A stretch of 64,000 bases of DNA from Verrucomicrobiia bacterium (GCA_030425385.1 JAUIAH010000019.1:1-64000), one strand, 5' to 3'. Numbered from the stretch's first letter, positions 17,219-26,763 are shown. Numbers and translations: made by a program. Notes: a model not told the origin generated them from the letters alone.

Positions 17219-18709
17219 ATGAAGAAATATCCAACCCTCCAAAGAATCACTGCCATTCCAATCGCGCTTTCCCTTCTGTCCTGTCCCGCTCTTGCCACGG
17301 TGTGGACCGACAGCGACATCGAACAAGCGGTGAAGCGCCGCGTCGCTTGGGAGCTGGCCCCTGGCAATGGCCTCAAGGTTGTGTGCAAAGACGGGATGGT
17401 GACCTTGCGTGGACATGTCACGAATCTCTTGCAGAAACAGCGGGCTGAGCGCATCGCCGGGTCCCGCAAAGGCGTCCGATCGGTCATCAACCAGGTCATC
17501 ATCGATGCTGGACCAATCGAAGATGCTCAAATCACCGCGTCCGCGAATGAGGCCCTCTCAGACGAGCCCGTCTTCGCGAGCCAGAACATCAACGCCTCCA
17601 CCGCTGGTGGCGTGGTGACGTTGTCAGGATCGGTCGATCACATCGATCTCAAACGCCTTGTGGAACACACGGTCGCCCCCATCATCGGTGTCCGCGGTAT
17701 CAATAATGCCCTCACCATCGACCAGGGAGACGTCACCCGCGCCGACGATGAGATCAAGTCTCACATTGAGCGACGTTTTCGCGCAGACGTTTGGCTCAAT
17801 GACTTCTTCATCGAGGTGAGCGTTGATCAGGGTCACGTGATCCTCAGTGGCACAGCCGGCACGGTCGAGCAATTGAGACGCGCCGTGGGAAAAGCGATGG
17901 TTCCCGGCGTGCACTCGGTCGCCTCCGACAAGGTCGTGATCGATGCTCGTTTCAAAGACACGTCCCGCCGCGCGGAAGAACGCCCCAAACTAAGCGACTC
18001 TGAGATGGTAGATGCGATCAAGGATGCCCTGATGCACCACGGGTGGATCGTTGGTTCTGACATTGACGTAACCGTGAGCGATCGCGTCGCCACGCTGCGC
18101 GGACAGGTAAGCTCATTGCGCATCAAGACGGCTGCCCGACGGACAGCGCAGAACACCGTTGGGATCGCGCGGGTGAATGATTTCATCACCGTGGGGTCGA
18201 CGGAGATCACCATCTCCGATGACCTCATCCAGAACCGTGTGCAACGGAACCTCAAACGCAATTTCTACACCGCGCGCTACCCAATCGCCGTCGAAGTCGA
18301 CGAGGGCACGGTCACCCTCACCGGACAGGTGGAGACGCCCTTTGAGCGCAACCAGGCCACCATTGCCGCGTCGACTACCTACGGCGTTCGCGACGTCGCC
18401 ACTGAGATCGAGACCAATCGCCTGCTTCGCGGCTATCGTTCCTCGGATCTCGACACCCTCACAGACACGCAACAGCCTTCGCCAGCCCAGGCGCTCCCCA
18501 TCCCTGACGCGCAGATCAAGGAAGATGTGGAAAGCGAACTCTTCTGGAGTTGGTGGGTGGACAGCGACGCTATCACCGTTCAGGTGGCCGACGGCGAGGT
18601 GACATTGTCAGGCACCGTCGATAGTCCTCGCGAACTGCGCGTCGCCGTGGCGAATGCCTTTGATGGCGGTGCACGCACCGTCGTCAACAACCTTTCGATC
18701 ACTCAATAA
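17219..18709 (+). CDS. Periplasmic protein with six BON domains
   Basis: A 496-residue exported protein: signal peptide about 1-26 (ending PALA), then six tandem BON domains at roughly 30-97, 100-167, 172-245, 262-331, 333-406 and 432-496. Each carries the pattern of a conserved Gly-x-Val with V-T-L-x-G, for example GMVTLRGHV, GVVTLSGSV, GHVILSGTA, RVATLRGQV, GTVTLTGQV and GEVTLSGTV. BON domains occur in osmotic-shock proteins such as OsmY and are thought to bind membranes or lipids. Typical OsmY has two, so six is long. It heads an operon with MscS, a cardiolipin synthase-like enzyme and other membrane proteins, fitting a role in envelope or osmotic stress. Confidence 0.92.
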   Translation: MKKYPTLQRITAIPIALSLLSCPALATVWTDSDIEQAVKRRVAWELAPGNGLKVVCKDGMVTLRGHVTNLLQKQRAERIAGSRKGVRSVINQVIIDAGPIEDAQITASANEALSDEPVFASQNINASTAGGVVTLSGSVDHIDLKRLVEHTVAPIIGVRGINNALTIDQGDVTRADDEIKSHIERRFRADVWLNDFFIEVSVDQGHVILSGTAGTVEQLRRAVGKAMVPGVHSVASDKVVIDARFKDTSRRAEERPKLSDSEMVDAIKDALMHHGWIVGSDIDVTVSDRVATLRGQVSSLRIKTAARRTAQNTVGIARVNDFITVGSTEITISDDLIQNRVQRNLKRNFYTARYPIAVEVDEGTVTLTGQVETPFERNQATIAASTTYGVRDVATEIETNRLLRGYRSSDLDTLTDTQQPSPAQALPIPDAQIKEDVESELFWSWWVDSDAITVQVADGEVTLSGTVDSPRELRVAVANAFDGGARTVVNNLSITQ

Positions 18710-18719
18710 ACAGCCCCCC

Positions 18720-19301
18720 ATGAACATGTCTTCCAAACCTAGCATCAATCCTACGGTGAGGGATCACGCTGAAGAGCTGATGCTCGCCCAAACCCGCGAG
18801 GGCACCTATCTTGCCACTCAACTCAAGGAAGAAGCCCTCAACCAAGCGACTACAGGTACTGCCAAGCTTCTTCTCGAAGCGATCCGCAAACGCTTGGCCG
18901 AGAACATTGGCCAACTCAGCCATGGACTCACCGGTCGCTACGCAGATGGTGAACTCGAGGTGCCCGTTCGCGGGGCGATCTCTGAAATCACCGGTGCCGT
19001 TGCCACCATGCACGCTTTTGGCGACCGACACCCGGTCACTGAAGTCCTCCGTCATACACACGGAGTCCTCGCCGCTCTCGTTGCGGACTACACCGTTCTT
19101 CACACGTTGGCCCTGGCATCGTCCAATGCCATCCTAGCAGATATGTGCTTGCAGCACTTGGAAGCAATCAAGATTCTCGATGCCAAGATCCTGTTAGAGT
19201 TGCCAGCAGCCGTCGAACTTGAGTATGCGCCCGAGGACGATGAACTCAGTGGGCAGATCGGTCCCGCGGCACAAGATCATATCAAGGCAACGTTCGCTTA
19301 G
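18720..19301 (+). CDS. Helical-bundle protein (possibly ferritin-like)
   Basis: A 193-residue soluble protein I cannot assign firmly. The ATG at 18720 lies 10 bp after the BON stop; the frame is open upstream but inside the BON gene. It is almost all helical, with regularly spaced Glu and His residues on four predicted helices (around 15-35, 45-72, 80-125 and 130-165), which recalls ferritin-like or DUF892-type stress proteins. No classic EXXH pairs are obvious. It is the second gene of the envelope-stress operon. Confidence 0.7.
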   Translation: MNMSSKPSINPTVRDHAEELMLAQTREGTYLATQLKEEALNQATTGTAKLLLEAIRKRLAENIGQLSHGLTGRYADGELEVPVRGAISEITGAVATMHAFGDRHPVTEVLRHTHGVLAALVADYTVLHTLALASSNAILADMCLQHLEAIKILDAKILLELPAAVELEYAPEDDELSGQIGPAAQDHIKATFA

Positions 19302-19316
19302 ACGCATCATCGGACC

Positions 19317-20225
19317 ATGCTAACATTCACCTTTGCTCAAACCGAGGGAGCTCCGACTTCCGTCACTGAAGTCAGGCAAACCCTGCAGGAGATCTTGCTT
19401 CAAACCTGGACCGATTTCATCGAGCACCTGCCTTTCATTGGAGTCGCTGTGGGCGTCCTCCTGGAAACCTGGGCCGTCTCGAAGCTGGCGCATGTCATTG
19501 CCGACAAGAGCCTCGGGAAGACGCACATGCGACGGTCCTTGCAAGACTTGGCCCTCCGGCTCATCGCCATTGCGGTCTGGGTGATCGGCATTCTTCTGGC
19601 TGCCATTGTCATCTTTCCCGGCGTGAGTCCTGCCAAAGCGTTAGGAGGTCTCGGCATCATTTCGATGGCGGTGGGATTCGCCTTCAAAGATATCTTTGAG
19701 AACTTCTTTGCCGGGATTCTCCTCCTCTGGCGGTTCCCTTTTGAGAATGGCGATTTCATTGAATGCGGAGACGTGAAGGGCAAAGTGGAGCGCATTGACA
19801 TACGCATGAGCCAGATTCGACAGACGACGGGAGAACTCGTCGTAGTGCCTAACGCCTACCTCTTCAAGAATCCCGTCGATGTCCTGACTGACCAACCAAA
19901 GCGTCGCGTGACCGTGATGGCAGGCGTTTCCTATGACACCGACGTGGATCAAGCCGTCGAGGTGATCGATGGGACACTCAAGTCCTGCTCCACGGTTGAT
20001 CAGGACCGACCCATTCAGGTATTCCCGCAAGCGTTTGGGTCGAGCAGCATCGACATCGAAGTCGCGTGGTGGACAGACCCCACGCCGCTCGACCAACGCC
20101 GATCTCGCGGTGAGGTCGTGTCTGCCATCAAGAAGGCACTCGACCATCACGGAATTGAAATTCCATTTCCTTATCGCACCCTCACCTTCAAGGAACCTCT
20201 CCCTCTGCAGCAAACCGTCAATTAA
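19317..20225 (+). CDS. Small-conductance mechanosensitive channel (MscS family)
   Basis: A 302-residue inner-membrane channel that releases solutes when membrane tension rises. Transmembrane helices are at about 38-58 and 78-102, followed by the pore helix around 105-125 (KALGGLGIISMAVGFAFKD). The cytoplasmic MscS domain follows, with the beta segment FENGDFIECGDVKGKVERID, IRQTTGELVVVPNA and a C-terminal alpha/beta part. E. coli MscS is 286 residues, so the length is normal. It starts 15 bp after the previous gene in the operon. The tension-gating role follows from the family; a partner-specific role with the BON protein is inferred. Confidence 0.92.
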   Translation: MLTFTFAQTEGAPTSVTEVRQTLQEILLQTWTDFIEHLPFIGVAVGVLLETWAVSKLAHVIADKSLGKTHMRRSLQDLALRLIAIAVWVIGILLAAIVIFPGVSPAKALGGLGIISMAVGFAFKDIFENFFAGILLLWRFPFENGDFIECGDVKGKVERIDIRMSQIRQTTGELVVVPNAYLFKNPVDVLTDQPKRRVTVMAGVSYDTDVDQAVEVIDGTLKSCSTVDQDRPIQVFPQAFGSSSIDIEVAWWTDPTPLDQRRSRGEVVSAIKKALDHHGIEIPFPYRTLTFKEPLPLQQTVN

Positions 20226-20244
20226 ACCCCACGATACATCAACC

Positions 20245-21366
20245 ATGCTGGAAGAAACACAAGTCCCAGGCAACGCCGTCACGCTCTTACAGAATGGCGA
20301 CGAGATCTTCCCGGCGATGCTTGAGGCTATCCGGGAGGCCAAGCATTCGATCTGCTTCGAGACCTATGTGTATTGGTCAGGAGACATCGCGATTGCCTTT
20401 GCAGAAGCCCTTGAGGAAGCCGCCAAGCGCGGGGTGACCGTCCTCGTGATCCTGGATTGGTATGGCAGCATGAAGATGAAGCGCGGCTTGTTCGACGAGA
20501 TGAAGGAGGCGGGCGTTCAAGTCGAATACTTTCGTCCGCTGCGGTGGTTCAACTTCCGTCGTGCCAATCACCGCACGCATCGCAAGCTCCTCATCGCGGA
20601 TGGACGCATCGGCTTCACCGGCGGCGTAGGTGTAGCCGACGAGTGGACGGGCAATGCTCAGGACAAGGATCACTGGCGTGACAATCACTACCGATTCGAA
20701 GGGCCCATTGTGAAGTCCATGCAGACGATCTTCTTCGCAAACTGGTCTGCCTGTGGCCACGATCCCCCGTCAAGTGATGACCCTCACTTTTTCCCAGAAC
20801 TTGAACCCGCCGGCGATGTGACCACCGCCTCGTTCTTCAGTTCTCCTCTCCATGATGACCATGGTATCCTGAACCTTTTCGAATCGGCCATCACACAAGC
20901 AAGGACTCGCTTATGGATCGCCTCCGCCTATTTCATGCCGGGCGAAGGCCTTGTCGCCAAGCTCAAGGAAGCCAGACAACGTGGTGTTTCCGTAAGGGTC
21001 CTCATGAGTGGGAAGCACATCGATCAAGATGTGGTCAGGCAAGCATCCCGTTACTTTTGGGGAGAATTGTTAGAAGCTGGGATCGACCTCTACGAATACG
21101 AGCCCACCCTCATGCACGTCAAGATGCTCATCGTGGACGATGCCTGGGTCTCGGTAGGCTCAGCAAACTTTGACGCACGCTCGTGTCGCCTCAACGATGA
21201 AGCGGTCATCAATCTCTATGGCGCCGACGCGACCGCCGAGCACGCCGACATCTTTGAGAAAGATCTCCAACGGGCCCGCAAGATCGAGATGGAAACGTGG
21301 CGCCAACGCCCTCTGTGGACGAAGCTGACAGATGCCTTTGCGAGCCTTTTCCGAAGGCAACTCTAA
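20245..21366 (+). CDS. Phospholipase D-family cardiolipin synthase-like enzyme
   Basis: A 373-residue enzyme with two HKD motifs: H112xK114x4D119 in THRKLLIADG and a second at MHVKMLIVDD near residue 295. Cardiolipin synthases of this superfamily (ClsA/B type) join two phosphatidylglycerols, or use phosphatidylethanolamine, through a phosphohistidine intermediate. The lack of N-terminal membrane helices and the length near 370 favour a ClsB-like enzyme. The ATG at 20245 follows the MscS stop by 19 bp. Placement with mechanosensitive and BON genes suggests membrane remodelling under stress. A different phosphatidyl transfer cannot be excluded. Confidence 0.87.
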   Translation: MLEETQVPGNAVTLLQNGDEIFPAMLEAIREAKHSICFETYVYWSGDIAIAFAEALEEAAKRGVTVLVILDWYGSMKMKRGLFDEMKEAGVQVEYFRPLRWFNFRRANHRTHRKLLIADGRIGFTGGVGVADEWTGNAQDKDHWRDNHYRFEGPIVKSMQTIFFANWSACGHDPPSSDDPHFFPELEPAGDVTTASFFSSPLHDDHGILNLFESAITQARTRLWIASAYFMPGEGLVAKLKEARQRGVSVRVLMSGKHIDQDVVRQASRYFWGELLEAGIDLYEYEPTLMHVKMLIVDDAWVSVGSANFDARSCRLNDEAVINLYGADATAEHADIFEKDLQRARKIEMETWRQRPLWTKLTDAFASLFRRQL

Positions 21367-21383
21367 CCGTTCTCCATCTCGCC

Positions 21384-22703
21384 ATGCGCACTCGGATCAC
21401 CCTCTTTCTTGGCTATCTCCGCACCAGCTTCTGGGGGATCCCTGGTGGCTTGGTCATTCTCGCGATCGTCGCCGCCTTCAGCTTCGTGGAGATCGATCAA
21501 CGGCACGCCTCCGAAGCTTTGGAAATAGCCCCTTGGCTTGCGAATATCTCTGCTGAAGGCACAGCGTCACTCCTCGGAACCGTGGCGACCTCCGTGTTGA
21601 CCCTGGCAGGCGTGACCTTCTCAGGGACGTTAGTGGCGCTTACATTAGCCTCATCTCAATTCGGCCCACGCCTCCTGCGAAACTTCAGGCGCTCCCGACT
21701 GACGCAGATCACCCTCGGCATCCTCTTGGCCACATACGCTTATGCCCTCATCGTCATGCGAAACGTGCGGATGGGTGAGGAGACATTCGTGCCCCATCTG
21801 GCAGCGCTCATCGCCTTCATTCTCACTCTCCTTAGTCTCACCCTCTTCATCCTCTTCATCCACTCGGTCATCCAATCGATCCAGGCTGAGAATGTGGTCG
21901 CCGAAGTCCACGCGGAGTTGGAACGGTCAATCGATCACTTCTTTGGAGAGGAGAATGCACCCGACGACCAAGACGACGAAGAGCGTGCCCGACAGAAAGC
22001 TTCTTGGGAAGAGGCAGAGAACGAATCGTGTCTGCACAGTTCCCGGTGCGGTTACCTGCAAGGGATTGACATGCCTAGCTTAGTCGCGGCTGCGAAGACG
22101 CATGACCTGAAGATCCGTGTCCTTTGCAACCCGGGACACTACATTGTCCGAGGACAAGCGCTTGCGGCATGGAGAGCGAAGGATCTATCTGATGAGCACC
22201 TGACAAAACTACGAAATCACTTTGTCTTGGGCAGCATGCGAACCGCCGAGCAAGATCTCGAATACTGCATCCGGCAGTTGGTCGAGGTGGCCCTCAGAGC
22301 GTTGTCTCCAGGTGTGAACGATCCGTTCACGGCCATGAACTGCATCGATCATCTTGGAGGGGCGATGGTGAGCATCACGCAGAAGCGCCTACCAGCGCAT
22401 CATCATCATGATGCCGACGGCACCGATCGCGTTCACACGCCTCCAGCCACTTATGCCGGCTTTCTCGGATCGGCCTTTGACCAGATCCGCCAAGCCGCTG
22501 CCGGAAAGCCAGATGTGACCATGCGCATTCTGGAGACACTCTATCAGATCGGCCAACAGTGCCGCACCCACGTCCAGTTTCGAGCCGTCCAGGAACAGGC
22601 TCGTTTAACCCTCGAGATGCTTGATCGCGATGGACTCGCCGACGCCGATGCCGAGGAGATCGACGCACGCTACGCGAAGGTGCGAAATCTCAACCAACCC
22701 TGA
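21384..22703 (+). CDS. DUF2254 membrane protein
   Basis: A 439-residue inner-membrane protein starting at ATG 21384, 17 bp after the previous gene. Four membrane segments are seen: about 14-34, 60-82, 100-120 and 130-152. They are followed by a soluble domain. The segments TLAGVTFSGTLVALTLASSQFGPRL and RALSPGVNDPFTA are hallmarks of DUF2254; only parts are quoted here as recognised motifs TLAGVTFSGTLVAL and ALSPGVNDPFTA. A His-rich insertion (AHHHHDADG) lies near residue 340. No biochemical function is established. It sits inside the envelope operon and its stop is one base before the next ATG. Confidence 0.85.
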   Translation: MRTRITLFLGYLRTSFWGIPGGLVILAIVAAFSFVEIDQRHASEALEIAPWLANISAEGTASLLGTVATSVLTLAGVTFSGTLVALTLASSQFGPRLLRNFRRSRLTQITLGILLATYAYALIVMRNVRMGEETFVPHLAALIAFILTLLSLTLFILFIHSVIQSIQAENVVAEVHAELERSIDHFFGEENAPDDQDDEERARQKASWEEAENESCLHSSRCGYLQGIDMPSLVAAAKTHDLKIRVLCNPGHYIVRGQALAAWRAKDLSDEHLTKLRNHFVLGSMRTAEQDLEYCIRQLVEVALRALSPGVNDPFTAMNCIDHLGGAMVSITQKRLPAHHHHDADGTDRVHTPPATYAGFLGSAFDQIRQAAAGKPDVTMRILETLYQIGQQCRTHVQFRAVQEQARLTLEMLDRDGLADADAEEIDARYAKVRNLNQP

Positions 22704-22704
22704 C

Positions 22705-23763
22705 ATGACCTCCACGCATGACCGTCATCCTATCTCCGCCCCTGTGCGAGCTGTCTTCCTCGTGGCGGGGCTGATTCTACTCTGGCACTTGCGCGAAATT
22801 CTCCTCCTGCTCTTCGGCGGCATCCTCGTTGGCGTGGTGATCAAGCAGCTCAAGCACCGCTTGCAAGACCTCACGCACTGGCCTCATCTCGTGTGTTTGC
22901 TCGCCGTCCTCTTCGGACTGATCGCCATCCTCGCGGGGATGGGATTCCTCATCGCTCCCCCTCTCATCTCACAAAGCCGCGAACTGATTGAGTCCGCCCC
23001 GACAATCTGGAAGCGCGTCCAAGAACAGCTGAGCGCAGCGACGTGGCTGCAGACCTGGTGGGAGCAGAATCACGATCAGGTATCGGACTCTGTTTCTAAG
23101 AGCACGCCAAAGGGTTTCTCCTGGGTGGTTGGGGCTCTGGGAAACATGCTTAGTTCCTCAATCGGCTTTGTCACTGGAATCGTGGTGGTGTTAGGCATCG
23201 GATTCTACCTCGCCGTGGAACCACGCCTCTACATCTCAGGAATGGTCCGATTGGTACCTCAACGCTGGGACAGTCGCGTTCGCGATGCGCTCACACGCTC
23301 TGGCAATGCGATTAGCGGCTGGATGTTAGGACAGCTCGGTTCGGTGACCGTGGTGGCGGTTTGCGTGACCGTTGGCCTGTGGATGCTAGGCGTTCCCCAT
23401 TCCCTTGCGCTCGGTGTCCTGGCGGGCGTCCTCGCATTCATTCCAAATCTCGGCCCGATTGCCGCCTTCATTCCAGCCGTCATCGTGGCCTTCGCCGAGA
23501 GACCGATGCTCGCCGTGTGGACCGCCGTGCTTTACGTTTCCATCCAGTTGGTAGAGAACAATTTCCTCACTCCGATGCTGCAGCGCCGGATCATCGCGAT
23601 GCCTCCCGCGTTGATGTTAGCCTTCCAAGTGATCAGTGCCGCCCTCGCGGGCCTTGCCGGCATCCTTGTGGCAGCGCCTCTCCTGGCGGTCATCATGACA
23701 CTCATCCAATGTCTCTACGTCGAAGGCGTCCTCGGAAAGGAATCGCCCAATGATTGTGAATGA
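22705..23763 (+). CDS. AI-2E/PerM-family transporter-like membrane protein
   Basis: A 352-residue polytopic protein of the AI-2E family (PerM, YdiK, TqsA). Membrane helices are at about 15-33, 36-55, 65-88, 150-175, 205-235, 240-270, 275-290 and 305-335. Typical family motifs are ISGWMLGQLGSV, FIPNLGPIAAFIPA and QLVENNFLTPML. Members export small molecules such as AI-2 or act as Na+/H+ antiporters; the substrate cannot be told here. It is the last gene of the operon and its stop is 14 bp from the end of the convergent MscS-like gene. I see no terminator hairpin between them. Confidence 0.88.
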   Translation: MTSTHDRHPISAPVRAVFLVAGLILLWHLREILLLLFGGILVGVVIKQLKHRLQDLTHWPHLVCLLAVLFGLIAILAGMGFLIAPPLISQSRELIESAPTIWKRVQEQLSAATWLQTWWEQNHDQVSDSVSKSTPKGFSWVVGALGNMLSSSIGFVTGIVVVLGIGFYLAVEPRLYISGMVRLVPQRWDSRVRDALTRSGNAISGWMLGQLGSVTVVAVCVTVGLWMLGVPHSLALGVLAGVLAFIPNLGPIAAFIPAVIVAFAERPMLAVWTAVLYVSIQLVENNFLTPMLQRRIIAMPPALMLAFQVISAALAGLAGILVAAPLLAVIMTLIQCLYVEGVLGKESPNDCE

Positions 23764-23776
23764 ACACAGTCGCGAA

Positions 23777-25453
23777 TCATGGTCGACTGGTTGCAGTCTC
23801 AATGTCCTGCGAACGCTTGTGATGGACGGTCATCTGGGTGAAGGGAATTTCCCAACCATTCTCATTGCACGCATCTACGGAAATGCGCTGCAAGGCCCGC
23901 GATAGCATCTCGTATTTGGAAGCCACTGCACCGTCGATGTCCGCAATGATCTCGTAATCTAACGATGATGCACCCGCTTGCTTGAACTCCACTTTGATAT
24001 CGATGATGTGTTCTCGATCAATCACCTTCACGAGCTCCGTCATCAGCTTCTTCCACAATTTCGAAGGCACTTCCGTGGTCGCGATCGCTTGATATTGGTA
24101 GTCGATACCAAAGACGCTCTTCAGACGAAAGTTCGCCGACAAATTCTTGGGGCTTAGGGAAAGAAAGTCTGCGGTGGGATAGGACACTTTGGTTCCTCCT
24201 AACAAGACAAGATGCACCATCTCTGGCGTCTGTGTGAGGACTCGGCCACGCGTATCATCGCTGAGCAGGACCCAGTCGCCGGCGCGACAAGGAAACCAGA
24301 GTTCTCCCTCCGCGATTGGACGGGAGATCAGATTGCCTAACTGCCGTAGCGGCAAACGCACCAGTCCGCCGGTGAGTTCGGGGTTCGTTAGGGTCGTATA
24401 GAAGCTGAGACGTTCAACTTTCCATGGGATCCCATCAAAGATCAGCCGCTCGCCTTCCCGCACCTCCCCAAGATTGAGAACGAGACGTGCCTGCTCAAGA
24501 AACCGTGGGAGCGCATTCTTCGCAGCCAGGACAAGGCCAGCAATCATGATGATGGCCAGGCCCATCAGCACCCAATCGCCGCTCGCATAGAGCACAATCA
24601 TTGCTGAAGCGAGTGCACCCACAAAGGTGAAGACATGGAACGCCACATGAAGCAAGCGCGCGGCGAACGGCGTCCGCTCCTTTCGTTTGGCCACCGGCCC
24701 CACGCGCTCGACGTAGCGCTGGAGAAAGCGCAAGAGAAAGAACACCCCAAAGAAAGTCGTGATCGTCAGAAACAGATTGCGGCCACGCGAGCGAAAGAAC
24801 GCGGTGAGAGCCGACGTGCCCGCATCAAACACGGACTGTTGCTTCGCCTCCATATCATCGAGTTGGTGCCGCAGGACCGAGAGCCGATTGCGCGCGTCGG
24901 AGGCACGCCCCTCCCACTCCTCCTGCAAGGCCATCAACCGTGCACGGGTAGCATCCACCTGAATGCTAGGCTCGATTTCCTGTATCTTTGAAAGGGCCTC
25001 ATTAGCCGTCGCTAGGCGGCGTTCCTCTGTCCGGACCGCATTGCGCAGCTCTTCAATCACGCGGGGCTGCTCCGTGACATCCTTCAACTCTCGAACGATC
25101 GGTTCCAGCAGCTCATTCAATTCCTTGGCGAGGTCAAAGCGGTGCCCTTCCGAGTTCTCAAACTCAGTCAGCTCGATCCCCGTCGCGACACTTGAGAAGT
25201 CGTTGATCAGTTTCCGACGTTTCTCGCGCAAGGCTTGCAAGTCCTCGTACAGCGATGACCGCTCGGCTTCCGTCGAGGCGTCATCCAGCGCTTGCCGTTG
25301 GGAGGCGATGTCCACATCCACCGAGACAAGCGATTCTGCCAGCGATCCCAGCGTGAGCACTTCGTTAGCATTCTCAACCCGTCCCCCCAGCTGAGCCCAT
25401 AGGATACCGGATGAGAACACGATTGCGACGATCGTCCATGCGAGGGTCTTCAT
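23777..25453 (-). CDS. MscS-like channel with long periplasmic coiled coil
   Basis: A 558-residue protein starting at ATG 25453, which gives a signal peptide (MKTLAWTIVAIVFSSGILWA). Residues about 25-205 form a long, heptad-rich periplasmic coiled coil. Transmembrane helices lie at about 214-232 and 255-310. A degenerate MscS domain follows, with a beta region near GERLIFDGIPWKVERLSF. The overall plan resembles the large MscK/YbdG-like members, but the pore helix is divergent. It converges on the envelope operon and so extends the mechanosensitive theme. A -24/-12-like element lies just upstream of its start. Confidence 0.8.
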   Translation of the reverse strand: MKTLAWTIVAIVFSSGILWAQLGGRVENANEVLTLGSLAESLVSVDVDIASQRQALDDASTEAERSSLYEDLQALREKRRKLINDFSSVATGIELTEFENSEGHRFDLAKELNELLEPIVRELKDVTEQPRVIEELRNAVRTEERRLATANEALSKIQEIEPSIQVDATRARLMALQEEWEGRASDARNRLSVLRHQLDDMEAKQQSVFDAGTSALTAFFRSRGRNLFLTITTFFGVFFLLRFLQRYVERVGPVAKRKERTPFAARLLHVAFHVFTFVGALASAMIVLYASGDWVLMGLAIIMIAGLVLAAKNALPRFLEQARLVLNLGEVREGERLIFDGIPWKVERLSFYTTLTNPELTGGLVRLPLRQLGNLISRPIAEGELWFPCRAGDWVLLSDDTRGRVLTQTPEMVHLVLLGGTKVSYPTADFLSLSPKNLSANFRLKSVFGIDYQYQAIATTEVPSKLWKKLMTELVKVIDREHIIDIKVEFKQAGASSLDYEIIADIDGAVASKYEMLSRALQRISVDACNENGWEIPFTQMTVHHKRSQDIETATSRP

Positions 25454-25465
25454 AGCCTTTATCCA

Positions 25466-25481
25466 CGCACGGTGCGTGCCA
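25466..25481 (-). promoter_or_regulatory. Possible sigma-54 (-24/-12) element, MscS-like gene
   Basis: On the minus strand, TGGCAC-GCACC-GTGCG has a perfect -24 box and the -12 GC at correct spacing. As with the BON gene, the predicted start of transcription is about 2 bp from the ATG. No TTGCA palindrome was found upstream, so support is weaker. Confidence 0.3.
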
Positions 25482-25673
25482 GGATCCGTATCCCCGGAAA
25501 CTGCGGGCCAATCCTCCCCTCCACCCCTTTCAATCAGGCAAATTGCATGCCTTTCCCAGAGAAATACGGGCGCTTTGCAAGACACCCAACGCCTCGCGCG
25601 CGCGCAAACCCCTGATTCTCTAGGCTCTGCGGCCTCCCTAACATGCGGCACGTTTCTCGCTGATGTCGCGGTC

Positions 25674-26738
25674 ATGAAACGTCTACAACATGCGATTCTC
25701 TTCTCTATTGGTTCCCTCTGTGCCGCGCAGGCCACCGACTCGCCCACGGAGGCGATTCAGAATATCGCCCCCGCCCTCTCGCCACGCTACAACGATGGCT
25801 ACCTGAGCTTCTACTTCGATAACGATCTCTTCGGAGGCACCGATGAGAACTACACCAACGGCGCTCGACTAACATGGATCTCGAAAAGCCGTGAACTCGA
25901 AGAGCTGCCTGGACTCTATCGGAGCTTAGATTGGCTTTTGCAACAAGGCGATCGCCGTGGTGGCGAGCCCTGGCTCTATAACATTGGTATCTCCCTCACT
26001 CAATTGATGTTCACGCCAGAGGATGTGCTCGCGACCACACTAATCGAAGACGATCGCCCCTATGCAGGCTGGCTCGGCCTTGGTTTCTCCCTCCATGCAA
26101 AGACCGCCGAGGACTTGCACTCATTGGAATTGAGCCTTGGTGTGGTAGGGCCTGCTTCTCTGGCAGAGAACGCCCAAGACTCGATTCACTCCCTACGAGA
26201 CATTGATAAATCGCAGGGGTGGGATCACCAATTGGAGAATGAATTCACCTTTAATCTCCATTATCGCTACACGCGGCAATGGTTCGAAGCCTCAGCGTTC
26301 CAGGATCGCCTTGAAATGGATGGTCTGTATCGTGTCGGCTTCGATCTCGGGAATGCCTGGATCAATGCGAATGCAGCGACCTATTTCCGCGCTGGATGGA
26401 ATCTTCCAACGGGGTTCACCGATCCCTCACTAAGCCCAACGGCCTACACGCAGCAACTATTCGTGGAACGCCGTGAGCGACTCAATCCGTGGAGCCTCTA
26501 TGTCACCGTCGGCGCCGAAGGCCGCATTGTCGGCCGCGATATCTTCCTCGACGGCAATACGTTCGAAGACTCTCCAAGTGTGGACAAGCGCCACTTTGTT
26601 GGCGATCTCGTCGGAGCGGTGACCCTACGCTACAAGCAGTTCAACATGAGTTACGCCCACACCTATCGTACGGAAGAACACGCCGGGCAAGATGGCGGGC
26701 AGATCTTTGGCTCTTTCAACATCGGCGTTTCGTTCTAA
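25674..26738 (+). CDS. lpxR: LpxR-like lipid A deacylase (DUF2219)
   Basis: A 354-residue outer-membrane beta-barrel protein. The ATG at 25674 gives a signal peptide (MKRLQHAILFSIGSLCAAQA). The LpxR signature is present near residues 47-70: YFDNDLFGGTDENYTNGARL contains the Asn/Asp and Thr positions of the active site. Family hallmarks DRPYAGWLG and a C-terminal strand ending in Phe (FNIGVSF) also fit an outer-membrane barrel. LpxR removes the 3'-acyloxyacyl chain of lipid A and needs calcium in Salmonella. Length (LpxR about 320) is slightly long. A terminator follows. The gene is divergent from the MscS-like gene. Confidence 0.85.
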   Translation: MKRLQHAILFSIGSLCAAQATDSPTEAIQNIAPALSPRYNDGYLSFYFDNDLFGGTDENYTNGARLTWISKSRELEELPGLYRSLDWLLQQGDRRGGEPWLYNIGISLTQLMFTPEDVLATTLIEDDRPYAGWLGLGFSLHAKTAEDLHSLELSLGVVGPASLAENAQDSIHSLRDIDKSQGWDHQLENEFTFNLHYRYTRQWFEASAFQDRLEMDGLYRVGFDLGNAWINANAATYFRAGWNLPTGFTDPSLSPTAYTQQLFVERRERLNPWSLYVTVGAEGRIVGRDIFLDGNTFEDSPSVDKRHFVGDLVGAVTLRYKQFNMSYAHTYRTEEHAGQDGGQIFGSFNIGVSF

Positions 26739-26763
26739 AGCGCGACGATCATTTCGCAGTAGC

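Noticed and set aside
25537-25580. TTGCA palindrome upstream of the MscS-like and lpxR-like genes
   Set aside because: TTGCA occurs twice here, but neither copy has the second half TGCA at 3-base spacing.
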